From: Candidatus Odinarchaeota archaeon
GTDB taxonomy: Archaea; Asgardarchaeota; Baldrarchaeia; Baldrarchaeales; DXJG01
Assembly: GCA_021158895.1 (NCBI GenBank)
Contig: JAGGSW010000007.1
Span: 1-6,026, forward strand
Direction of reading: 5' to 3'
DNA: 6,026 nucleotides
Each line of letters starts with the position of its first letter. Position 1 is the first letter of the stretch. Below, in pieces: positions 1 to 4,906 of this stretch. The position numbers and the translations under genes are program-made. Below the pieces are notes generated by a model. The model was not told the origin of the DNA, ran no database searches, and was given only the letters and a program-made list of their open reading frames with translations.

Positions 1-28
1 CTATAAATTTAACATACCAATGGCAAAT

Positions 29-38
29 TAATATATAA
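29..38 (+). promoter_or_regulatory. TATA-box candidate for the uracil-DNA glycosylase gene
   Basis: The stretch taatatataa lies about 50 nt before the ATG at 83. An archaeal TATA box places transcription start about 25 nt downstream, here near 57-62, leaving a leader of about 20-25 nt. The box is strong by eye but the background is very AT-rich, and a second TATA-like string (tataaattt, 2-10) lies upstream. The start site is inferred, not seen. Confidence 0.5.
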
Positions 39-82
39 ACACCCATGGGGAAAGAAAAATAAATATCCTAGGGTTGAGGAAA

Positions 83-670
83 ATGGAAGACAAAGCTGCG
101 AAGTTGAAAGAAATAGCTGAAAAGATAAAAAACTGTAAGAAATGTGAACTTTGGAAAACTAGGACAAATGCCGTTCCAGGAGAAGGCAATCCTAATGCAA
201 AAATAATGTTTATAGGAGAAGCTCCAGGCAGAAACGAAGACCTTTATGGTATACCTTTTTGTGGAAGAGCTGGTGCAGTCTTAGATGACCTTTTAAGCGA
301 AATAGGCTTGAAAAGGGAAGATGTTTTCATTACTAATGTTGTGAAATGCAGACCTCCAAGAAACCGTGACCCTACGCCTGAGGAAATCGTTGCGTGTTCC
401 CCCTATTTAGATGAACAAATTAAAGTAATAAATCCGAAAATAATTGTCACCTTAGGAAATTATGCAACTGGTTATATTTTGAGTAAATTTGGGTTCAAGG
501 CTGAAAACATAAGTAAGGTTCGTGGAAAAGTTTTCAAAGTAACCACGCTTTTAACAACATTAAAAATTATACCAACGTATCATCCAGCTACTTCTCTCTA
601 TAGACCTCCACTAAGAGAATACCTTAAAGAAGATTTTAAAATCATAGCTAGAGAATTAAAGAAAACTTAG
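83..670 (+). CDS. Family 4 (type-4) uracil-DNA glycosylase, [4Fe-4S]
   Basis: Removes uracil from DNA by cutting the N-glycosidic bond, the first step of base-excision repair of deaminated cytosine. Numbering from the ATG (195 aa, normal for family 4): four cysteines for the iron-sulfur cluster are C18-x2-C21, C89 (in KCRPP) and C105 (CSPYL). Motif GEAPG (45-49) is the family 4 form of the first active-site motif, followed by NEDLYGIPFCGRAG with the conserved Gly/Pro/Phe that stack on uracil. LGNYAT (124-129) and PTYHPAT (164-170, catalytic-loop His167) complete the fold. C60 in PFCG is a fifth cysteine where valine is common. The frame stays open to a TTG at 74, but ATG 83 is preferred because MEDKAAKLKEIA is a typical N-terminus. 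The nearest SD-like string, gagg at 76-79, is only 3 nt from the ATG, so the start is a little uncertain. It is monocistronic as far as visible. Confidence 0.95.
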   Translation: MEDKAAKLKEIAEKIKNCKKCELWKTRTNAVPGEGNPNAKIMFIGEAPGRNEDLYGIPFCGRAGAVLDDLLSEIGLKREDVFITNVVKCRPPRNRDPTPEEIVACSPYLDEQIKVINPKIIVTLGNYATGYILSKFGFKAENISKVRGKVFKVTTLLTTLKIIPTYHPATSLYRPPLREYLKEDFKIIARELKKT

Positions 671-679
671 AATAAATTA
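671..679 (+). promoter_or_regulatory. Possible TATA box for the structured RNA
   Basis: The string aataaatta begins right after the glycosylase stop codon and sits about 15-25 nt before the 5' arm of the RNA helix (693). That is at the short end of the archaeal TATA-to-start spacing. It would imply a 5' end near 697-702, slightly inside the helix, so the fit is only fair. Confidence 0.25.
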
Positions 680-692
680 AATCGTTGTATGG

Positions 693-803
693 TGAGGCTA
701 TAGCGAGAGAAGCGTGCTACGGACAGATCCTTTGCATCCAAAGATACACTTAATCCCCCAACAGAGGAGGATTGAGGATCACGCTTCACCTATCGCCGCC
801 TCA
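693..803 (+). ncRNA. Candidate structured non-coding RNA (unknown family)
   Basis: This 111-nt segment is about 51% G+C, in sharp contrast to its AT-rich flanks, and has no credible reading frame. The ends pair. TGAGGC 693-698 matches GCCTCA 798-803, and GAAGCGTG 709-716 matches CACGCTTC 780-787 with no mismatch. Between them, 699-708 and 788-797 form a symmetric internal loop, or 696-703 pairs instead with 790-797 with a single mismatch. Inside lie two hairpins. One is 727-733/740-745 (CTTT-GCATCC-AAAG core with a bulge). The other is 749-758/766-776 (AATCC/GGATT core, ten pairs with one bulge and a 7-nt loop). The result resembles a three-way junction. A TATA-like aataaatta (671-679) before it and a T-run (agtttttct, 831-839) after it suit an independent RNA polymerase transcript. 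Strand is uncertain, because such a fold reads similarly on both strands. It may instead be a 3'-UTR structure of the glycosylase mRNA or an old palindromic insertion. I do not recognise the family. Confidence 0.5.
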
Positions 804-830
804 ATATTTATATTGCTGGATTATAATATT

Positions 831-839
831 AGTTTTTCT
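831..839 (+). terminator. T-rich terminator candidate after the structured RNA
   Basis: Sequence agtttttct contains a run of five T about 30 nt beyond the 3' arm of the helix. Archaeal RNA polymerase commonly stops at short T-runs without a hairpin. This one could end either the RNA or a read-through transcript from the glycosylase gene. There is no supporting hairpin immediately before it. Confidence 0.3.
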
Positions 840-958
840 ATTTGGAATCTTAGAAGGCTAATTACAACCAATATTTGAATGTTTAATTTAAAGTCGGCTA
901 TATATTGCTGTACGTAAAATAAATTGTATTATCGCGGTGAAATGGTAGATTATTATAA

Positions 959-975
959 TACCTTTAAAATAGGTA
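959..975. promoter_or_regulatory. Palindrome around a TATA-like core, possible operator
   Basis: TACCT (959-963) and AGGTA (971-975) are perfect inverted arms separated by ttaaaat. The arms flank a TATA-like core (tttaaaat, 963-970) about 70 nt before the tldD start. A dimeric repressor binding here would block TBP, a common archaeal arrangement. With 5-bp arms in AT-rich DNA, chance is a real alternative, and no regulator gene is nearby. Confidence 0.25.
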
Positions 976-1024
976 ATTGAATTTGTAAGATAATGTTATA
1001 ATGATTAAATAACTAGGTTTGATA

Positions 1025-1030
1025 GGAAGG
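1025..1030 (+). promoter_or_regulatory. Ribosome-binding site of tldD
   Basis: GGAAGG lies 6 nt before ATG 1037. It decides the start: the frame extends upstream to a TTG at 1019, but that codon lies before this Shine-Dalgarno site and has none of its own. Confidence 0.65.
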
Positions 1031-1036
1031 GATTTT

Positions 1037-2431
1037 ATGGAAGAAATTTTTGACAAAATTGTTGAAAAGGGATTCCAGCTTGGAGCAGAATATATCGATA
1101 TGCGATATCAAGAAGTAAAAAGCGAAATTGTAGTATCTGAAAATGGGAAATTTTCAAGGTATGAAAGCGAGGCCGCCCGCGGTGTTGGTATAACAGCTAT
1201 CGTGGACGGAATTCCAGGTTTTGCGTCTACCACCATAATAAATCCAGACATTTTATTGGAAGTTTTAAACGAAGCTGTTAAAATTGCTAAAACATCCACA
1301 AGGCTTGTTAACAAAAAGGTTTATGCTGAAATAGAACCTTACACCGATAAGAAAACTGTTTCCGTAAAAATAGACCCACTTGAGGTTTCTCCAAATGAAA
1401 AGGTCAGCTTTGTAGTTGATGTTAACAAAGCATCAATCATAAGTAATGAAATCAATAGTGTTTCTACAACTCTTGGGGTAGAAGAAGATCAAAGATTGTT
1501 TTTATCAAGCGAGGGCGCAAATATAAAGACTAAAGTTGTGTTAACTGGGTTAAGACACTATTCGGTTGCCAGAGTTAATGGTGTAATGGAACGGGTGAGA
1601 GATGCTGAAACCTTCGTTGGTGGATATGAGTTTTTCAAGGAATTTAATGCTGAGGAGTTCGTGACAGACCTATCAAAACTTGCTATTGACGCTGCGAAGG
1701 CTAAGCCCGCTAATCCGGGGACATATCCTGTTGTTGCTGATCCAGATATTATTGGATTAATTCTTCACGAAGCTTTTGGACATGCTAGTGAAGGAGATCT
1801 AGTTGCTAGTAAGGAATCTATACTTTGTGGTAAGCTTGGTGAGAAAGTTGCAAGCGAATATGTGACCATTGCTGACAATGGGATAGTTGAAGGAGGATAT
1901 CCTGTATGGTACGATGATCAAGGAGTAAAGAAGCTGAAAACCGTTATAGTCAAAGAAGGTATTCTTGATGGTTACCTTTTAAGTAGGGAAACTGCTTCTG
2001 ACCTTGGGTTGGAGCCAACTGGCAATGCTAGAGCACAAGATTTTGAGAATGTTCCCATCGTTAGGCAAACAAACTACTATATGGAGCCTGGAGACCATAG
2101 TTTTGAAGAACTTGTAGAGGATATAGATTTTGGCTACTATATTAAAGGTAGAGGCGGTGGCGGTGGTCAAGTGGATGTCGGTGTTGGCAGTTTCATTTTT
2201 AATGCAGGACCAAGCTACGTTATTGAAAAGGGAGAAATAAAAGAGTTAGTTAAATCCGTTTCGATTAGTGGATTGGTTTTAGAAACTTTAAAGAGCGTTG
2301 ATGCTGTTGGAAAAGATTTTAAGGTTACCACTAGTGTTTTTGGTGGCTGCGGAAAAAGTGCTCAACGCGTTAGAGTAGGTCATGGAGGCCCATTTGTTAG
2401 AATTAGAAAAATGATTATTGGAGGAAGATAA
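1037..2431 (+). CDS. tldD: Metalloprotease TldD (catalytic subunit of TldD/TldE)
   Basis: Zinc metalloprotease subunit, cytoplasmic, no signal peptide or membrane segment. In E. coli, TldD pairs with TldE to cut unfolded or modified peptides, for example the leader of the microcin B17 precursor, and to degrade the antitoxin CcdA. The archaeal substrate is unknown. At 464 aa it is close to family length. Numbering from the ATG: N-terminal domain about 1-225; C-terminal catalytic domain with the HExxxH zinc motif HEAFGH (H244, E245, H249) followed by ASEGD; TGNARAQDF around 328-336; a glycine-rich strand GRGGGGGQVDVGVG (371-384); and near the C-terminus GGCGKSAQRV, whose C438 matches the third zinc ligand of the family. 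All key residues are present. The start is set by the GGAAGG site. The gene is followed after one base by tldE, so the two subunits are made together. Confidence 0.95.
   Translation: MEEIFDKIVEKGFQLGAEYIDMRYQEVKSEIVVSENGKFSRYESEAARGVGITAIVDGIPGFASTTIINPDILLEVLNEAVKIAKTSTRLVNKKVYAEIEPYTDKKTVSVKIDPLEVSPNEKVSFVVDVNKASIISNEINSVSTTLGVEEDQRLFLSSEGANIKTKVVLTGLRHYSVARVNGVMERVRDAETFVGGYEFFKEFNAEEFVTDLSKLAIDAAKAKPANPGTYPVVADPDIIGLILHEAFGHASEGDLVASKESILCGKLGEKVASEYVTIADNGIVEGGYPVWYDDQGVKKLKTVIVKEGILDGYLLSRETASDLGLEPTGNARAQDFENVPIVRQTNYYMEPGDHSFEELVEDIDFGYYIKGRGGGGGQVDVGVGSFIFNAGPSYVIEKGEIKELVKSVSISGLVLETLKSVDAVGKDFKVTTSVFGGCGKSAQRVRVGHGGPFVRIRKMIIGGR
2420..2424 (+). promoter_or_regulatory. Ribosome-binding site of tldE, inside the end of tldD
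   Basis: GGAGG lies within the last codons of tldD, 8 nt before ATG 2433. It argues for that ATG over the in-frame TTG at 2418, which would overlap the site itself, and it supports translational coupling of the two subunits. Confidence 0.8.
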
Positions 2432-2432
2432 C

Positions 2433-3779
2433 ATGATAGATTTGTTGGAAATAGGTGGGAAAGCTCTAAGTTTCGCCGAGAAGCTAAATGTAAGTGAAGT
2501 AGAAGTTTATCTTGTTCAAAATACTTCAAAAAGCTGTCTTTTAAGCGGTAAGATCGATGTTGTTAAAAGCAACGTAGCCTCAGGTATTGGCGTGAGAGTA
2601 ATTATTAATAAAAAGATTGGAGTTTACGGAAATACAAACCTAGAGGAGAATGAGGTTGAAAAGGCCGTTGAAAAAGCTGTAAAGATAGCCAAGGCAAGTG
2701 ACCCAGACCCAGATTTTAGAGAATTAAACAAAAAGTTCGGTAAGTCTTCTGTTTCCGGTATATATGATAGGGAAATTGCTGAAATGGACATAGAGAAGAT
2801 TTTTGATGCCGCTGACACTTTAATAACATCTTCCATAGATTATAATGAAATTGTTCAACCTACACGTGGAATTATTGAAACTTCTACTTGGAAAGTTGCT
2901 ATTTGTAATTCCCATGGCATAGAAGCTGAAAGAGAAGGAACAGGAGTAGTTACATGGTTTAGATGCAAGGCAAAAGATAGAGGAAAAGAAGCAAGTGCTG
3001 GAGAGTCAAAACAGGCAAGAAGATGGAAAGATATAGATTTCTCCGAAGTAGCAACAAGCGCTGCTAGCAAGGCTGTTAGCATTCTCGATGCCACAATGAT
3101 TAAAAACCAGAAACTACCAGTTATTTGGCATAATAAGTTTACAGCATCGATGGTCGACATTATGTTTGGAACCACTGTAGATGCTTACAGTGTTCAAAAG
3201 GGTCGTAGCCCATGGAAGGATAAAGTTGGACAGCAAATAGCTTCTGAAGATTTTAACTTAATAGATGATGGTGTAATGGAGGCAGGTTTGAGAACTAGAG
3301 CTTTCGACGACGAAGGAGTTGCCACAAGAAAAACGCCCATAATAGAAAAGGGAGAATTAAAGGGTTTTCTATACGATACCTACACAGCAAACAAGGAGGG
3401 AGCAGAGAGCACTGGTAACGCTTTCAGAACTTATAGAAGTAATCCTCTTCCCGCACCTTCGAACCTTATACTTAAGCCTGGTAACGCTAAGAGGGAAGAA
3501 ATCATTGAAGAAACAAGAAAGGGACTTTTAGTTGTAGATGTAATTGGTGAGTGGCTTAGTAACCCCATAAGCGGTGAAATGAGTGCAACTGTAGTCGTAG
3601 GTTATTTAGTGGAAAATGGTGAAATTAAAAAGCCCGTTAAAGGAATTATGGTTTCTGGGAATTTTCACCAAATAATAAAAGACGGAATAGAACTTATTGG
3701 CAACGATATTACAAATGTTGGCGGAGTGTATGCGCCCACAATAAAAGTATCTGAAATGACGATTGCAGGGAAATCATAA
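2433..3779 (+). CDS. tldE: TldE/PmbA subunit (non-catalytic partner of TldD)
   Basis: Partner subunit of the TldD/TldE peptidase, 448 aa, in the same superfamily fold as TldD. In the family, TldE carries no zinc; the active site lies in TldD and TldE contributes to the substrate channel. The sequence agrees. Aligning the flanking strands (TldD YPVVADPD, here LPVIWHNK), the HEAFGH position becomes DIMFGT (242-247), which has lost both histidines and the glutamate. The C-terminus (NDITNVGGVYAPTIKV) has no cysteine equivalent to TldD C438. Other shared landmarks are the FNLIDDG strand (274-280), FDDEGVATRKTPIIEKGELKGFLYDTYTA (291-319) and STGNAFR (326-332). The stop codon is two bases from that of the opposite-strand hypothetical gene, so the two transcripts must overlap at their 3' ends. 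No separate promoter is seen. Confidence 0.93.
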   Translation: MIDLLEIGGKALSFAEKLNVSEVEVYLVQNTSKSCLLSGKIDVVKSNVASGIGVRVIINKKIGVYGNTNLEENEVEKAVEKAVKIAKASDPDPDFRELNKKFGKSSVSGIYDREIAEMDIEKIFDAADTLITSSIDYNEIVQPTRGIIETSTWKVAICNSHGIEAEREGTGVVTWFRCKAKDRGKEASAGESKQARRWKDIDFSEVATSAASKAVSILDATMIKNQKLPVIWHNKFTASMVDIMFGTTVDAYSVQKGRSPWKDKVGQQIASEDFNLIDDGVMEAGLRTRAFDDEGVATRKTPIIEKGELKGFLYDTYTANKEGAESTGNAFRTYRSNPLPAPSNLILKPGNAKREEIIEETRKGLLVVDVIGEWLSNPISGEMSATVVVGYLVENGEIKKPVKGIMVSGNFHQIIKDGIELIGNDITNVGGVYAPTIKVSEMTIAGKS

Positions 3780-3781
3780 CC

Positions 3782-4477
3782 TTAACTTTCATCTTGACTT
3801 TTTAAATCAAAATACAGTTTTACAGGTATTAAGGTCGCCAACGCCAGAGCTACTTGAAGCCTTTGGTACCCATATCTATTAATGAATTCTAGGATTGACT
3901 CTTTTAAGCCTATAGGACATTCTTTTTGAACAATTTCTATAAACTCTTCTTCACCAACTTTTTGGGCGGTTCTTCTAAGCTTTCTTAATGCATCATCTAT
4001 GACTTTATTTTCTATGAACCGTATTACATCCTTTCTCGCTGCTGGAGGCAAACTTATAGTTACCTTTTTATAAAAGGTTTCTAAAAGGGTTTCAGCTATT
4101 TGTGCTATTTTTTCAGCTTGTCTAGAAGGAGAAGACTTTGGTTTTTTTTCTTCCCTAATTTTTTTAAGTAATTCAACTGTTTTTTCTAATTCTTCTTGCG
4201 TGGGTGGCTTAATGATTTCGTTTTGAAGTTTTTTAATGGCTTTCCTACCTAGCAGTTCGGTTTTTTTAATAACTTCTATATCTTGGGCTTTTTTGATTAG
4301 ATCTTTGAAAATCTCTCTACTTGGGATTTCTTTTCCATGTCTGAGACAATATGCCCTAAGCTTTAGGAATAGATTTTCCTCATATTCTAGGTCCCCGTCA
4401 AAGAGGGCTAAAATTAAGTTTATGTTTTCGATTTCTTCGTCGCTTAGGGCTTTTACCTTTTCTTCAAGGGAACTCAT
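3782..4477 (-). CDS. Hypothetical protein, charged and all-helical
   Basis: I do not recognise this family. The 231-aa product (from the ATG) has no signal peptide and no motif I can name. Visible parts are: an acidic N-terminal helix (LEEKVKALSDEEIENINLIL, 4-23); a probable helical domain to about 90 with C44; a very charged, coiled-coil-like stretch (about 94-113) with a Lys/Pro/Ser linker (KKPKSSPSRQ, 111-120); a second helical block (120-180) containing LPPAARKDVIRFIENKVID; and a hydrophobic C-terminal helix LQVALALATLIPV (207-219). That helix is too short and too close to lysines for a clear membrane span. Lys/Glu-rich composition suits a cytoplasmic thermophile protein. The ATG at 4477 is preferred over in-frame GTG/TTG codons at 4486/4489 because a GGTG site lies 6 nt upstream of it. 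It is a real gene by length, codon use, promoter and ribosome-binding site. It could be a scaffold or regulator, but that is a guess. Confidence 0.8.
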   Translation of the reverse strand: MSSLEEKVKALSDEEIENINLILALFDGDLEYEENLFLKLRAYCLRHGKEIPSREIFKDLIKKAQDIEVIKKTELLGRKAIKKLQNEIIKPPTQEELEKTVELLKKIREEKKPKSSPSRQAEKIAQIAETLLETFYKKVTISLPPAARKDVIRFIENKVIDDALRKLRRTAQKVGEEEFIEIVQKECPIGLKESILEFINRYGYQRLQVALALATLIPVKLYFDLKSQDES

Positions 4478-4483
4478 AATTAA

Positions 4484-4487
4484 CACC
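4484..4487 (-). promoter_or_regulatory. Ribosome-binding site of the hypothetical gene
   Basis: Read on the minus strand, GGTG lies 6 nt before ATG 4477 and matches the archaeal anti-Shine-Dalgarno. It favours the ATG over the upstream GTG, which overlaps this site. Confidence 0.5.
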
Positions 4488-4511
4488 AAAACCTTAGAAA
4501 GTTGATAATTA

Positions 4512-4520
4512 ATTATTAAA
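4512..4520 (-). promoter_or_regulatory. TATA-box candidate of the hypothetical gene
   Basis: Minus-strand tttaataat lies about 35-43 nt upstream of ATG 4477, predicting a transcript start near 4490 and a leader of about 12 nt that just includes the GGTG site. Spacing is good; the AT-rich background limits confidence. Confidence 0.4.
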
Positions 4521-4694
4521 AGTGCAACCGTTTACTTAAGTGTTACTTGAAATTCAATAGCCAATTAAAAACTAGATACTAGTGGAAAATAGCAAAGAGT
4601 CTATATATCGAGTTATACATTTGGAAATTATTAATGTCATTAGATAATCCGTAAATGTGTATCCAGTTTTTTGAAAGTAGGAGACATCATAGAA

Positions 4695-4864
4695 ATGGCA
4701 ACAATAAATAACGCTAAGACTTTTGACCTTGAAAAAGATAATGGTAGCTTGATAATTATGCAAAACCGGAAATTCAATATGAAAAAGTGTATCACAGTGT
4801 TTTAGAACAGATTCAGGAGATTTTAAACGAAATTGAAGAGTTTAGAAAATATATGAAAAAGAAA
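4695..4864 (+). pseudogene. Possible frameshifted remnant of a small gene
   Basis: From ATG 4695 the plus strand reads MATINNAKTFDLEKDNG in good codons, with an aggag-type ribosome site at 4679-4683. The frame then drifts and stops at 4803-4805 after 36 codons. In a frame reached by restoring one lost base near 4746-4748, the text continues sensibly with LDNYAKPEIQYEKVYHSVLE, then an amphipathic, acidic helix ending IEEFRKYMKKK near 4864. Beyond that the frame turns into cysteine- and leucine-rich text that is antisense to the peptidase gene. Together this looks like a protein of 55-60 residues with a single-base deletion. It may also be a chance frame in AT-rich DNA, a sequencing error in an intact small gene, or a true 36-codon gene. 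No family is recognised. Confidence 0.3.
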
Positions 4865-4867
4865 ATT
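4855..4867 (-). terminator. T-rich terminator candidate of the M42 peptidase gene
   Basis: On the minus strand, about 40-50 nt after the stop codon at 4907-4909, the sequence reads gtaattttctttttc, with T-runs of four and five. This suits the hairpin-free termination of archaeal RNA polymerase. An imperfect inverted repeat just before it (arms near 4874-4882 and 4899-4905 with a two-base bulge) is weak. Confidence 0.35.
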
Positions 4868-4906
4868 ACATTGAAATTTTGTTCCCGAAGACTTCTAAAC
4901 AATTGT

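Larger units (their letters stand above)
804..1036. other. AT-rich intergenic region upstream of tldD
   Basis: No gene is visible in this stretch. It holds several TATA-like strings: gctatatattg (897-907), ctttaaaat (962-970) and ttataatg (996-1003). Any of these could serve tldD. The one at 962-970 predicts a start near 990-995 and a leader of about 40 nt; the last would put the start just before the ribosome-binding site. A 13-codon frame, ATG 942 to TGA 980, has ggtga only one base before its ATG and is not credible as a gene. A ten-base direct repeat (tatattgctg) occurs at 809-818 and 901-910. Confidence 0.6.
4521..4906. other. AT-rich gap between the hypothetical gene and the M42 peptidase gene
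   Basis: The two minus-strand genes are separated by about 430 nt, so they are unlikely to be one operon. The only open frame on the minus strand here (4572-4763) has a composition (many Tyr, Ile, Cys, Phe) typical of a chance frame. A TATA-like ctatatatc at 4601-4609 has no clear gene behind it. The right half (4695-4864) may hold a broken plus-strand small gene, listed separately. Confidence 0.5.

Noticed and set aside
693..803. 5S rRNA
   Set aside because: The length, the three-way topology and the opening ggctatagcg are reminiscent. However, the conserved loop with CCGAAC is missing, and 702-716 pairs with 780-787 rather than with the middle of the molecule as helix II requires.
693..803. 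tRNA, SRP RNA, RNase P RNA or box C/D guide
   Set aside because: There is no T-arm GGTTCRA or acceptor geometry, no SRP GGAA/domain IV motif, no RNase P GAGGAAA core, and no RTGATGA/CTGA box pair.
942..980. Leader peptide of 12 aa (MVDYYNTFKIGN) before tldD
   Set aside because: The ggtga string is only one base from the ATG, there is no run of regulatory codons, and it lies in a region of TATA-like strings.
1019..1036. TTG start six codons upstream for tldD
   Set aside because: The Shine-Dalgarno GGAAGG (1025-1030) lies after the TTG and 6 nt before ATG 1037. The same logic rejects TTG 2418 for tldE.
2855..3175. 106-codon open frame on the minus strand within tldE
   Set aside because: It is a mirror frame of a well-supported gene, has no ribosome-binding site and its composition is not protein-like.
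4572..4763. 63-codon minus-strand frame in the intergenic gap
   Set aside because: It has no ribosome-binding site, an odd composition and no recognisable similarity.
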